A DNA stretch of 64,000 nt from VFMC01 sp050248155 (GTDB lineage Bacteria; Actinomycetota; Acidimicrobiia; Acidimicrobiales; Ilumatobacteraceae), in NCBI GenBank assembly GCA_050248155.1, contig JBFWSW010000001.1:1-64000 (forward strand). The letters are read 5' to 3'. This document shows positions 15,074 through 29,594 of this stretch, piece by piece. The first letter of the stretch is position 1. Each line of letters starts with the position of its first letter. The notes beneath the pieces were generated by a model. It had not been told where the DNA came from, did no database searches, and was given only the letters and a program-made list of their open reading frames with translations. The position numbers and the translations under genes were made by a program.

Positions 15074-15972
15074 CCGTCACCATGGGCGCGAACGGCGCCG
15101 CTGCTCGAGCAGCTGTGCTCGTCGAAGCGCTGCCCTACATCCAGCGCTTCGCCGGCCAGGTGGTCGTCGTGAAGTACGGCGGCAACGCGCTCGCGGGCGC
15201 GAGCGACGACGACGCGCTGGCCCTGTTCGCGCAGGACCTCGTCCTCATGCGGGCGGTCGGCATGCACCCGGTGGTCGTGCACGGCGGCGGACCGCAGATC
15301 AGCGAGCTCATGTCGCGGCTCGGGAAGCAGACCGAGTTCCGCAACGGCCTGCGCGTGACCGACGCCGAGACGGTCGGGATCGCCCGGATGGTGCTCATCG
15401 GCCAGGTCAACCCGCAGCTGGTCTCGGCGATCAACGTCCACGGGCCGATCGCCGTCGGGGTCTCGGGCGAGGACGCCGGGCTGATCCGCGCCTCGGCGCG
15501 CGACGTCGACCTGGGCTTCGTCGGCGACGTCGACGCGATCAACCCGATGATCCTGGAGGGGATGATCGCCAACGACTTCATCCCGGTGGTCGCCACCATC
15601 GGCACCGACGCGGCGGGCCAGGCGTACAACATCAACGCCGACACCGTGGCCGGCGCCATCGCCGAGGCGCTCGGCGCCGAGAAGCTCGTCTACCTCACCG
15701 ACATCGAGGGGCTGCGCCGTGTCGTCGACGATCCGTCGAGCCTCATCCGCCAGACCTCGCCCGACGAGCTCGACGCACTCGTGGACGCCGGGATCATCGC
15801 CGGCGGCATGATCCCCAAGGTCGCCAGTTGCATCGCCGCGGTCAGGTCCGGGGTACGCCGTGCGCACATCCTCGACGGCCGCATCCCCCACGTGCTCCTG
15901 CTCGAACTGTTCACCGACGAGGGCATCGGCACGATGGTCAGCCTCGACCCCAGCACAGGGAGCCACCCATGA
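15070..15972 (+). CDS. argB: Acetylglutamate kinase
   Basis: ArgB phosphorylates N-acetylglutamate and is usually the arginine-inhibited control point. The 300-residue product shows VVKYGGNAL at the nucleotide site, VVHGGGPQI, the FRNGLRVTD segment, the NINADTVAGAIAEALGAEKLVYLTD stretch of the amino-acid kinase fold, and GGMIPKV near the C-terminus. GTG at 15070 overlaps the argC stop; ATG at 15082 is an alternative. argJ, which lies between argC and argB in many actinobacteria, is absent here. Confidence 0.96.
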   Translation: MTVTMGANGAAARAAVLVEALPYIQRFAGQVVVVKYGGNALAGASDDDALALFAQDLVLMRAVGMHPVVVHGGGPQISELMSRLGKQTEFRNGLRVTDAETVGIARMVLIGQVNPQLVSAINVHGPIAVGVSGEDAGLIRASARDVDLGFVGDVDAINPMILEGMIANDFIPVVATIGTDAAGQAYNINADTVAGAIAEALGAEKLVYLTDIEGLRRVVDDPSSLIRQTSPDELDALVDAGIIAGGMIPKVASCIAAVRSGVRRAHILDGRIPHVLLLELFTDEGIGTMVSLDPSTGSHP

Positions 15973-17171
15973 CCGACACCGCCGCTTCACACGCGTTCGA
16001 CACCGCTCCGGCGGGCGCGGCGTGCCCGTTCATGCCGGTCTTCGGGCCCCCGCAGGTGATGTTCGTCCGCGGTGACGGCACCGAGCTGTGGGATGCAGAC
16101 GGTCGGCGCTACCTCGACTTCCTGTGCGGCCTGGCTGTCACCTCGCTCGGCCACTCGCACCCGGTGATCACCGACGCGCTCTGCCGTCAGGCGGGCACGC
16201 TCATGCACGTCAGCAACTTCTTCACCAACGACGCAGCGACGGCGGCCGCGCTGACGCTGCGCGACCTGTTGCGCGAGGCGAGCGGCGACGAGGGCCAGCT
16301 GTTCTTCTGCAACTCCGGGGCCGAGGCGAACGAAGCCGCGCTCAAGCTCGCGCGCAAGTGGGGTGGACGCGGCCGCCACGTCGTGGTCAGCGCCTACGGC
16401 AGCTTCCACGGTCGCACGCTCGCGACCTTGGCGGCGACCGGGCAACCGGCCAAGCACGAGCCGTTCTTCCCGATGCCCGAGGGGTTCCGCCACGTCCCCT
16501 TCGGCGACCTCGACGCGCTCGCCGCGACCGTCGATCCGTCGGTGGCTGCGGTCCTCATCGAGACGGTGCAGGGCGAAGGTGGCGTGATGGCCGCCGACCC
16601 CGACTACCTTCGCGGCATCCGGGCTCTGTGCGACGAGCGGGGGATGTTGCTCATCGTCGACGAGGTCCAGACAGGCTTCGGACGCACCGGCGCGTGGTTC
16701 GGGTTCCAGCACGCAGGCATCAGGCCCGACATCGTGACCATGGCCAAGGCGATGGGCAACGGGTTTCCGGTCGGCGCGACATGGGCACGCACCGACGTGG
16801 CAGCCGCGTTCCGGCCCGGCGACCACGGCAGCACGTACAGCGGCACGGCGATCGCGACCGCGGTCGTCAGCGCGGTCGTGGGCGAGATGCGCCGCATCGA
16901 CGCGCCTCGCCTCGCCGTCGAGCGCGGCGCGCAGCTGCGGGCAGGGCTCGAGCGCTTGGCGGGTGTCGAGTCGGTGCGCGGCCAGGGCCTCTTGCTCGCG
17001 GCCGAGCTCGCGGGCGGGCGCGACTCGAAGGCTGCATACACCGAGCTGCTGGAGGCGGGGCTGGTGACGAACGCCGTCACGCCGACGGCTCTCAGGTTCG
17101 CGCCGCCGCTGACGGTCAGCGCCGCCGAGATCGACGAGGCGCTCGGCATCCTCGCCCAGGTGATCGGATGA
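15969..17171 (+). CDS. argD: Acetylornithine aminotransferase
   Basis: A PLP enzyme transferring an amino group from glutamate to N-acetylglutamate semialdehyde. The 400-residue protein is a class III aminotransferase: DFLCGLAVTSLGHSHP, then FFCNSGAEANEAALKLARK, the SFHGRTLATLAATG segment, IVDEVQTGFGRTG, and the PLP lysine in TMAKAMGNGFPVGA. The start ATG overlaps the argB stop (ATGA) and its own stop overlaps argF, so it is translated as part of a coupled chain. Confidence 0.95.
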   Translation: MTDTAASHAFDTAPAGAACPFMPVFGPPQVMFVRGDGTELWDADGRRYLDFLCGLAVTSLGHSHPVITDALCRQAGTLMHVSNFFTNDAATAAALTLRDLLREASGDEGQLFFCNSGAEANEAALKLARKWGGRGRHVVVSAYGSFHGRTLATLAATGQPAKHEPFFPMPEGFRHVPFGDLDALAATVDPSVAAVLIETVQGEGGVMAADPDYLRGIRALCDERGMLLIVDEVQTGFGRTGAWFGFQHAGIRPDIVTMAKAMGNGFPVGATWARTDVAAAFRPGDHGSTYSGTAIATAVVSAVVGEMRRIDAPRLAVERGAQLRAGLERLAGVESVRGQGLLLAAELAGGRDSKAAYTELLEAGLVTNAVTPTALRFAPPLTVSAAEIDEALGILAQVIG

Positions 17172-18067
17172 GCCTCCTCGACATCGTCGACCTCTCGCCG
17201 GGGGACCTCGACGCGGTGCTCGACCTCGCGGCCGCACCCATCCCGTCGCTCGGTCGCCCCCTCGACGGGCTCGGGGTGGCGCTCATCTTCGAGAAGCCGT
17301 CCAACCGCACCCGGCAGAGCATGGAGATGGCCGTCGTCCAGCTCGGTGGCCACCCGGTGTACACACGGGGGGAAGAGGTCGGCTTCGATGTCCGCGAGAC
17401 CGTCGAGGACGTGGGCCGCATCATGTCGGGCTATCACGCCGTGCTCGCCGCGCGGGTGTTCGATCACGCCGTCGTCGAGCGGCTGCGCGCCGCAGCGACC
17501 GTGCCCGTCGTCAACATGCTCAGCGATCGCAGCCACCCGCTGCAGGGCCTCGCCGACGCGCTGACGATGCGCGAGGTGCTCGGGCCCCTCGCCGGGCACA
17601 CCGTCGCCTACGTCGGCGACTACAACAACGTGGCACGATCGCTCGCCGAGGCATCGATCATGCTGGGCATGCACGTCCGGCTCGGCTGCCCGACCGGGTT
17701 CGAGGCGTCCGACGCCGAGCTCGACCGGCTCGACCAGCTCGGTCCCGGCACCGTGCAGCAGGAGGCCGATCCGTCCGCCGCCGTGCGCGGGGCCGAGGTG
17801 GTGCACACCGACACCTGGACGTCGATGGGTCAAGAGGCCGAGAAGGCGTCGCGCGCCGAGGTGTTCGGCCGGTACCAGGTGAACGCCGAGCTCATGTCGC
17901 ACGCAGCCGGCGACGCCTGGTTCATGCACTGCCTGCCCGCGTACCGAGGGCTCGAGGTCAGCGCCGACGTCATCGACGGCCCGCGATCGCTCGTGGTGCG
18001 CCAGGGCCACAACCGCATGCACAGCGCGCGCGGCGCGCTGGCCTTCCTGCTCGGAGCACGGCCATGA
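17168..18067 (+). CDS. argF: Ornithine carbamoyltransferase
   Basis: ArgF makes citrulline from ornithine and carbamoyl phosphate. The 299-residue protein has the carbamoyl-phosphate site as FEKPSNRTR (the SxRTR core is intact, with Asn instead of the usual Thr or Leu), HPLQGLAD, the ornithine-binding DTWTSMG loop, and the catalytic HCLPAYRG. Its N-terminus is slightly short compared with typical 305-320-residue enzymes. Both ends overlap neighbouring genes by 4 bp. Confidence 0.95.
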   Translation: MSLLDIVDLSPGDLDAVLDLAAAPIPSLGRPLDGLGVALIFEKPSNRTRQSMEMAVVQLGGHPVYTRGEEVGFDVRETVEDVGRIMSGYHAVLAARVFDHAVVERLRAAATVPVVNMLSDRSHPLQGLADALTMREVLGPLAGHTVAYVGDYNNVARSLAEASIMLGMHVRLGCPTGFEASDAELDRLDQLGPGTVQQEADPSAAVRGAEVVHTDTWTSMGQEAEKASRAEVFGRYQVNAELMSHAAGDAWFMHCLPAYRGLEVSADVIDGPRSLVVRQGHNRMHSARGALAFLLGARP

Positions 18068-18527
18068 CGACGAAGGTGCAGCGCCAGCAGACCATCGCGC
18101 GGCTCATCGCCCGCAACTCGATCACCTCGCAGCCCCAGCTGCTCGACCTGCTCGCGGCCGAGGGCATCGTCGCCACCCAGGCGACCGTCTCCCGCGACCT
18201 CGACGACCTCGGTGCGGTGAAGGTCAGGGTCGCCGGTGGCGAGACCGTGTACGCGATCCCCGAGTACGAGCCGGCACGGCTGGCGCCGAGCGATCATCTC
18301 CGCCGGGTGATGGGCGAGTGGGTGGCCGAGGTGCGCTCCTCGGCGAACCTGGTGGTGCTGCGCACGCCACCGGGTTGCGCGCACGTCGTCGCGTCGGCGC
18401 TCGACCGCTCCAGCCTCGGCGGTCTGCTCGGCACCGTGGCCGGTGACGACACGCTGCTGTGCGTGGCCGACGACGAGACCGGTGGCCCGGCCCTCGCCGC
18501 GACGCTCAGCGATCTGGCAGGTCTCAC

Positions 18528-18531
<4 letters not shown>
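18064..18531 (+). CDS. argR: Arginine repressor ArgR
   Basis: The 155-residue repressor has the N-terminal winged helix-turn-helix (about 1-70) with the recognition segment ATQATVSRDLDDLGAVKV, and a C-terminal hexamerisation and arginine-binding domain with the GCAHVVASALDR and GTVAGDDTLLCV stretches. It presumably binds the dyads over the argC promoter, so the operon would be autoregulated. ATGA and GTGA overlaps join it to argF and argH. Confidence 0.94.
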
Positions 18532-19910
<1,379 letters not shown>

Positions 19911-19939
19911 GCGCGAGTCGGCTCCCTCTCGGGCGGCGG

Positions 19940-20416
19940 TTGCCGCAGTCCTTCTTCGGTCGCCACTCGACCGAGGTCGCACCGGATCTGCTCGGTCGCA
20001 TCCTGCGCGTCGGGCTGCATCGGGCCAGGATCACCGAGGTCGAGGCGTACTCATCGGACGATCCGGCCAGTCACACCTACCGCGGCCTCACGGCGCGGAA
20101 CGCGGTGATGTTCGGGCCGCCCGGGCGGCTGTACGTGTACTTCATCTACGGCATGCACCACTGCGTCAACATCGTGACGGGCGCGAAGGGCGACGGTCAG
20201 GGCGTGCTGATCCGCTCGGTCGAGGTGCCCGGCATGGATCGCCGGCTCACGACCGGGCCGGGGCGGGTGTGCCGAGTGCTCGGGATCGACCGCAACCTCG
20301 ACGGCACGATCGCGGTGGTGCACGAGGGTTCGCCGCCGACCGAGTCGCCGCTGGTGACGCCACGCATCGGCATCACGCGAGCCGCCGACTGGCCCCGCCG
20401 GTGGGTCGTCAGCTGA
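19940..20416 (+). CDS. 3-methyladenine DNA glycosylase (AAG/Mpg type)
   Basis: A 158-residue DNA glycosylase of the AAG fold that removes alkylated purines. Seen are LLGRILRVG, ITEVEAY with the catalytic Glu, SHTYRGLTARNAVMFGPPGRLYVYFIYGMHHCVNIVTG, then VLIRSVEP-like and the TGPGRVCRVLGID segment. It is shorter than the common 190-210 residues, losing some of the C-terminal part. TTG 19940 is the nearest usual start; CTG 19907, overlapping the argH stop, would add 11 residues. Its 3' end overlaps the convergent DUF2332 gene by 8 bp. Confidence 0.88.
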   Translation: MPQSFFGRHSTEVAPDLLGRILRVGLHRARITEVEAYSSDDPASHTYRGLTARNAVMFGPPGRLYVYFIYGMHHCVNIVTGAKGDGQGVLIRSVEVPGMDRRLTTGPGRVCRVLGIDRNLDGTIAVVHEGSPPTESPLVTPRIGITRAADWPRRWVVS

Positions 20417-21494
20417 GCCACCGGATGTCGCTGCCGTGGTAGCCGACGTGCGCGAGGACCTCGTCGGGTGGATCGCCTGCGTCGCCGGTCCGGGAGCCGT
20501 CCCAGGTGGTGAGGCGCAGATCGGCGTGATCGGGAGTGGCGGGCTCCATGCGCAGCCAGCACACGGGCTGCGATCCCGTCGGTCGCGAGCCGGTGTCGCG
20601 CAGCGCGGATCGCACCCCGTCGCGGGTCGATGGTGAGAGGTACTGCCACACGATCGAGTGGAAGACGACGGTGACGACGGGTCGCGATGGCCGGTCGGCT
20701 CCGAGCCGCGCGGCGAGCCAGTCGCCTGCGTCGGCCCGGTCGACCGTGACCGGGTCGTCGGCCGCGACGTCGAGCGCCATCCGGAGCCGGTCGAACCGAT
20801 CGAGCTGATCGGGCCAGAGGAACGAGAGCATGCGGAGCCGGCCGGTCGACGTGGCGGCATCGACCGGCGCGATGTCGCAGGCGGCTCGCTCGACGACCTC
20901 GATGTCGGTGCGCAAGCGAGGGAGCGTGGGGCCGCGGAACCACGACGCGCCGAACTGCACTGCGCTGCCGGGGTCGCCGGCCCTCGTCTCACCGGTGTCG
21001 TACCCGAATGAGGGCCACCGCGACAGCAGTCCCGCCGACGCCCCGATCTCGAACGCACGCACCCGGGTGCCGTGGCGACCGGCGATCGCGCAGAACCCGG
21101 CCGTCAGCACTGCGGCACGACCCACCTCGTTGGTCTGCACCGTCCGCCCGAGCCCGTCGACGAACTCGTCCCGGTGACCTTCGACCGTGCGCAGGAACGC
21201 GGGTGTGGGGTCGTCGCCGTCCCACACACCGCCACAGGAGGGGTAGATGCCCGCCAGCTCGGACGCCGATCCCTCCAACGCGAGCCGGTGGCCGGTCGCC
21301 AGCAGCCGCAAGGGGATCGCGTCGTGGAGCGGGCGCTCGCTGACGCCGTCCAGGAGCTCGGCCGTCACGCCGCCGGCACGATGATCGAGGGCGAGGCCGC
21401 GCAAGAGTGCTCCGTACAGAGGTGACCCGGCGCGCTCGCACCCGGCCGCCTGGTGCTCGATCGCCTCGATCACGGAGTATCGCTTCGCCGCCAC
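20409..21494 (-). CDS. DUF2332 family protein
   Basis: The 361-residue protein matches DUF2332, an uncharacterised family with a methyltransferase-like look: VRAFEIGASAGLL resembles a Rossmann SAM loop, and the middle carries RMLSFLWPDQLDRFDRL and VVFHSIVWQYLS. The GTG at 21494 is seven bases after TACGGT (21507-21502 on the reverse strand), suggesting a leaderless mRNA; the open frame further upstream is antisense to tyrS. It overlaps the glycosylase gene by 8 bp at the 3' end. Function is unknown. Confidence 0.8.
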   Translation of the reverse strand: MAAKRYSVIEAIEHQAAGCERAGSPLYGALLRGLALDHRAGGVTAELLDGVSERPLHDAIPLRLLATGHRLALEGSASELAGIYPSCGGVWDGDDPTPAFLRTVEGHRDEFVDGLGRTVQTNEVGRAAVLTAGFCAIAGRHGTRVRAFEIGASAGLLSRWPSFGYDTGETRAGDPGSAVQFGASWFRGPTLPRLRTDIEVVERAACDIAPVDAATSTGRLRMLSFLWPDQLDRFDRLRMALDVAADDPVTVDRADAGDWLAARLGADRPSRPVVTVVFHSIVWQYLSPSTRDGVRSALRDTGSRPTGSQPVCWLRMEPATPDHADLRLTTWDGSRTGDAGDPPDEVLAHVGYHGSDIRWLS

Positions 21495-21501
21495 GGCAGC
21501 G

Positions 21502-21507
21502 ACCGTA
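21502..21507 (-). promoter_or_regulatory. Candidate -10 for the DUF2332 gene
   Basis: Reverse-strand TACGGT with a 7-base gap to the GTG start at 21494. Confidence 0.45.
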
Positions 21508-21558
21508 GCGCCGAATCTCCGGCCGATCGGCGGGACCGGCTGGCAAGATGGTGCAGCT

Positions 21559-22833
21559 ATGGACCTGATGGCCGAACTCGACGCGCGTGGGCTCATCCAC
21601 GACACGACCGACCGCGAGCGCCTGACCGCCCGCCTGGCCGAAGGTCCGATCGGCCTGTACATCGGGTTCGACCCGACCGCCGATTCCTTGCACGCCGGAC
21701 ACCTCGTCGGGCAGCTGTTCATGCGGCGCTTCCAGCTCGCCGGCCACCGGCCGTTCCCTCTGGCGGGCGGCGCGACGGGCATGGTCGGCGATCCGGGCGG
21801 ACGGAGCGAGGAGCGCAACCTGCTCGACCCGGACACCCTTCGGCACAACGTCGAGTGCATCAAGCGCCAGCTCACCAAGCTGCTCGACTTCGAGCCGGGA
21901 CCGTACCAGGCGACGCTCGTCAACAACGCAGACTGGACCGCCCCGGTGACGATGCTCGAGTTCCTGCGCGACGTGGGCAAGCACTTCACCGTCAACCAGA
22001 TGATCGCCAAGGACTCGGTTCGCTCACGCATCGAGAGCGAGCACGGCATCTCCTACACCGAGTTCAGCTACATGCTCCTGCAGGCCGACGACTTCCGACA
22101 CCTGTACGAGCACCACGGCGTCGAGCTGCAGGCCGGGGCGTCCGACCAGTGGGGCAACATCGTCGCGGGCGTCGAGCTCATCCGGCGCCGACTCGGCCGG
22201 CAGGCCTTCGCGATGACCCATCCGCTCATGACTCGCGCCGACGGTTCGAAGTTCGGCAAGTCGGTCGGGGGGGCGGTCTGGCTCGACCCCGAACGCACCT
22301 CGCCGTACCAGTTCCGCCAGTTCTGGATCCAGAGCGACGATGCGATGGCCGGGACGTACCTCAAGATGCTGTCGTTGCGACCGCTCGCCGACGTCGAGGC
22401 CCTGATCGCCGAGCACGAGACGGCTCCGGAGCGTCGCATCGTCCAGCGGGCGCTCGCGTCCGAGATGACCGAGCTGGTGCACGGTGTGGCTGCGGCCCAG
22501 GCGGCAGAGCGCGCTGCCGCCGTCCTGTTCGGCGGTGACCCGACCGGGGCCCCGGCCGAGGTGCTCGAGGTCGTGGCCGCCGAGGTGCCGTGCGTCGAGC
22601 TTCCATCCGACCTCGGGGCGACCCGCGTGCACGAGCTGCTCATCACTGCCGGCGTGGCCAAGTCCACGAGCGAGGTCGGGCGCCTCCTGCAGCAGGGCGC
22701 GGTGCGCGCCGGCAACCGCGTGCTCGACGCGGACGGCCTGCTGACGACGAGTGACCTGCTCGAGGGCCGCTACCTGCTGCTGCGCAAGGGCAAGCGCGAC
22801 TTCGTCGTCGGAAAAGTTTCGCGCGCAGGTTGA
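21559..22833 (+). CDS. tyrS: Tyrosyl-tRNA synthetase
   Basis: A class I synthetase that charges tRNA-Tyr. The 424-residue protein has IGFDPTADSLHAGHLVG (the HIGH-type motif), LAGGATGMVGDPGGRSEERNLL, the TyrRS-specific LLQADDF and GASDQWGNI segments, the KMSKS-like KFGKSVGG, and a C-terminal S4-like RNA-binding domain (about 355-424) with GRLLQQGAVRAGNR. ATG 21559 lies nine bases after CAAGAT, a possible -10. The stop codon lies inside the -35 of the rRNA operon promoter. Confidence 0.96.
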   Translation: MDLMAELDARGLIHDTTDRERLTARLAEGPIGLYIGFDPTADSLHAGHLVGQLFMRRFQLAGHRPFPLAGGATGMVGDPGGRSEERNLLDPDTLRHNVECIKRQLTKLLDFEPGPYQATLVNNADWTAPVTMLEFLRDVGKHFTVNQMIAKDSVRSRIESEHGISYTEFSYMLLQADDFRHLYEHHGVELQAGASDQWGNIVAGVELIRRRLGRQAFAMTHPLMTRADGSKFGKSVGGAVWLDPERTSPYQFRQFWIQSDDAMAGTYLKMLSLRPLADVEALIAEHETAPERRIVQRALASEMTELVHGVAAAQAAERAAAVLFGGDPTGAPAEVLEVVAAEVPCVELPSDLGATRVHELLITAGVAKSTSEVGRLLQQGAVRAGNRVLDADGLLTTSDLLEGRYLLLRKGKRDFVVGKVSRAG

Positions 22834-22858
22834 CGCTCGCGGCCGCCCGGGGTAGCGT
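22830..22858 (+). promoter_or_regulatory. rRNA operon promoter
   Basis: TTGACG (22830-22835), a 17-base spacer and TAGCGT (22853-22858) form the best sigma-70 promoter in the window. The tyrS stop TGA (22831-22833) lies within the -35 hexamer, so there is no room between the genes. Transcription should begin near 22865, about 290 bases before mature 16S. Confidence 0.75.
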
Positions 22859-23151
22859 ATTCAGTCGCCCCGGAAGCCCCTCGTGAGCTCCGGGACGGGC
22901 ACCACCAGCCGCCTCTGGCAGCTGCGTGCCCCGAGCTTCGGCTCCTTGAAAACAGAAGAGAAGATAGAACGCCAGTGCGGGCAGCACGTCGGTCGACCGT
23001 CTCGGTCAACCGGTGGAGCTGTCTGTCAATTCACAAGTCCACCGATCCCATCGGTGGCAATCAGCCAGCGTGATGTCGTCGGCACGGGCATTCCCCCGTG
23101 TGGCATCACACAGGCTCTTGACGAACGGTCTGGGTCAAGCCAGACAGGTTC
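22859..23151 (+). other. Pre-16S leader
   Basis: Untranslated leader of the rRNA transcript. CTCCTTGAAAAC (22942-22953) is a boxA-like element and begins the 5' arm (about 22942-22967) of a stem pairing with 24811-24836 beyond 16S, as expected for an RNase III processing stem. A hairpin CCACCGAT/ATCGGTGG lies at about 23038-23056. No protein-coding gene is supported here. Confidence 0.7.
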
Positions 23152-28017
<4,866 letters not shown>

Positions 28018-28022
28018 AAATC

Positions 28023-28078
28023 GCTCGTGCTTGCTCTGGAGTGCTCGGAGGTGTCGTACAGACACACTCCTTGACAAC
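28023..28078 (+). other. 23S-5S spacer with processing arm and boxA-like repeat
   Basis: GCTCGTGCTTGCTCTG (28023-28038) is the perfect complement of 24938-24953. A third boxA-like copy, CTCCTTGACAAC, is at 28067-28078, just ahead of 5S. Confidence 0.65.
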
Positions 28079-28082
28079 AGGT

Positions 28083-28198
<116 letters not shown>

Positions 28199-28207
28199 TT
28201 CATCGCT

Positions 28208-28259
28208 CGAACGCCCCTGGCGCGACCACGTGGTCCGCGCCGGGGGCGTTCGTCGTTTT
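28208..28259 (+). terminator. Rho-independent terminator of the rrn operon
   Basis: CGAACGCCCC (28208-28217) pairs with GGGGGCGTTCG (28242-28252), and the stem continues inward through GGCGCG/CGCGCC. GTTTT follows at 28255-28259. It is the clearest intrinsic terminator in the window. Confidence 0.85.
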
Positions 28260-28294
28260 CCGGCGCCGGACCACCGGTCGCGACGATCCTCCCG

Positions 28295-28300
28295 TAGGCT
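28295..28300 (+). promoter_or_regulatory. Candidate -10 for the TPR protein gene
   Basis: TAGGCT lies 10 bases before the ATG at 28311, predicting a leader of only a few nucleotides. It comes directly after the rrn terminator. Confidence 0.4.
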
Positions 28301-28310
28301 CGGTCGCCCT

Positions 28311-29555
28311 ATGCCCTCCGAGCGAGACCGTTCACGCCCTGCGCGCCCCGGCGGCCGCCCGGCGCGCCCCGCTGCCGGTGGGACGGGCGGGTCGACCACG
28401 CCCGGTTCACGCGGGACGTCGGCTGGTCGCGGGACATCCGGGTCGCGCACCTCCCGTGGGTCGGCATCTCCGGCCGGCGGGGGCGGCACCGGTCGACCAC
28501 GCCGCGCCGGGCCACGTCCGGCGGGCGAGGACCGACCGCGTCGTGCGCCCGGCGAGGGCCGCGAGCGCGGCGCAGGTGGCCGGAGCGGATCCGATCGTCC
28601 CGGGCGTGATCGTCCCGACCGTGATCGCTCTGGTCGTGGGGGGTCGAGTGCGGCTCGGCCGGCTCGGGCACGCGGCGGGCAGGCGGCGAGGCCGCGCAAG
28701 CCACCGACGGCAGCCGAGCGTCGCGCCGCCGAGGTCAAGGCGCTGCGCAAGGAGACCGGCGAGCGTCAGGACCGGGCGGCTCGGCGCCAGGCCGAACCCG
28801 AGCCATGGGTCCGTGAATCGTGGGTCGACGAGGGACCGATCCGGACGGCCGCCGCCGCGGCTGCCGAACGTGCCGGAGCCGCGCCGGCTGCAGCAGACCG
28901 CACTCCCCGGCAGCGACCCCACGGCGAGCTCGATCCGGCATCGGTGGCCGAAGTGGCGCGCGAGGCCGGCCCGCAGCGCTCGGCGCGCTATCAGGAGCGG
29001 CTGAGGTCGGCAGCAGAGGCGCTCGAGCGTGGGCGCTTCGGCGATGCCCGGCGCATGGTGCAGCCGGTGCTGCGCGACCTGCCCAACGTCGCGACCGCAC
29101 ACGAGATCGCCGGGCTCGCGCTCTACTCCCTCGGCGAGTGGCGCAAGGCCGCCGCCGAGCTCGAGCTCGCGCGGCAGCTCGACGGGTCGGTGCGGCACCA
29201 TCCGGTGCTCGCCGACTGCTACCGGGCGATGCGCCGGTACGACGTCGTCCGCGAGCTCTGGACCGAGTTGAAGGCCGCTTCACCGGCGCCGGCGCTCATG
29301 GCCGAGGGTCGCATCGTGGCGGCCGGTGCGCTCGCCGATCAAGGCGACCTGCGCAGTGCGCTGTCCCTGCTCGCGAGCGCCCGGGCGATGCCACGCAAGG
29401 TGCGCGAGCACCACCTCCGGCAGTGGTACGTGCTCGGTGACCTGCTCGATCGCTCGGGTGACGTCATCGAGGCTCGCCGGTTCTTCGGCCTCGTCGCTCA
29501 GCACGACGCCGACTTCGCCGACGTGACCCAACGGCTGGCCGCGCTCGGCCGCTGA
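28311..29555 (+). CDS. TPR-containing protein with Gly/Arg/Pro-rich N-terminus
   Basis: The 414-residue protein has two parts. Residues 1-190 are low-complexity, rich in Arg, Gly, Pro and Ala, and probably disordered and positively charged. Residues 220-414 are helical tetratricopeptide-like repeats: LERGRFGDARRMVQPVL, HEIAGLALYSLGEWRKAAAELELARQL, a further pair near RYDVVRELWTEL, and YVLGDLLDRSGDVIEARRFFGLV. A basic arm plus TPR scaffold suggests binding to nucleic acid, membrane or protein partners, but no function can be assigned. In M. tuberculosis a TPR protein gene also lies between tyrS and tlyA (from memory). Confidence 0.75.
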   Translation: MPSERDRSRPARPGGRPARPAAGGTGGSTTPGSRGTSAGRGTSGSRTSRGSASPAGGGGTGRPRRAGPRPAGEDRPRRAPGEGRERGAGGRSGSDRPGRDRPDRDRSGRGGSSAARPARARGGQAARPRKPPTAAERRAAEVKALRKETGERQDRAARRQAEPEPWVRESWVDEGPIRTAAAAAAERAGAAPAAADRTPRQRPHGELDPASVAEVAREAGPQRSARYQERLRSAAEALERGRFGDARRMVQPVLRDLPNVATAHEIAGLALYSLGEWRKAAAELELARQLDGSVRHHPVLADCYRAMRRYDVVRELWTELKAASPAPALMAEGRIVAAGALADQGDLRSALSLLASARAMPRKVREHHLRQWYVLGDLLDRSGDVIEARRFFGLVAQHDADFADVTQRLAALGR

Positions 29556-29582
29556 CCCGTTGCCCGCCGGGGCGGCGGGGCG

Positions 29583-29588
29583 TACGAT
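29583..29588 (+). promoter_or_regulatory. Candidate -10 for the PhoX-like gene (leaderless)
   Basis: TACGAT ends six bases before the ATG at 29595. Confidence 0.5.
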
Positions 29589-29594
29589 CCCCGG

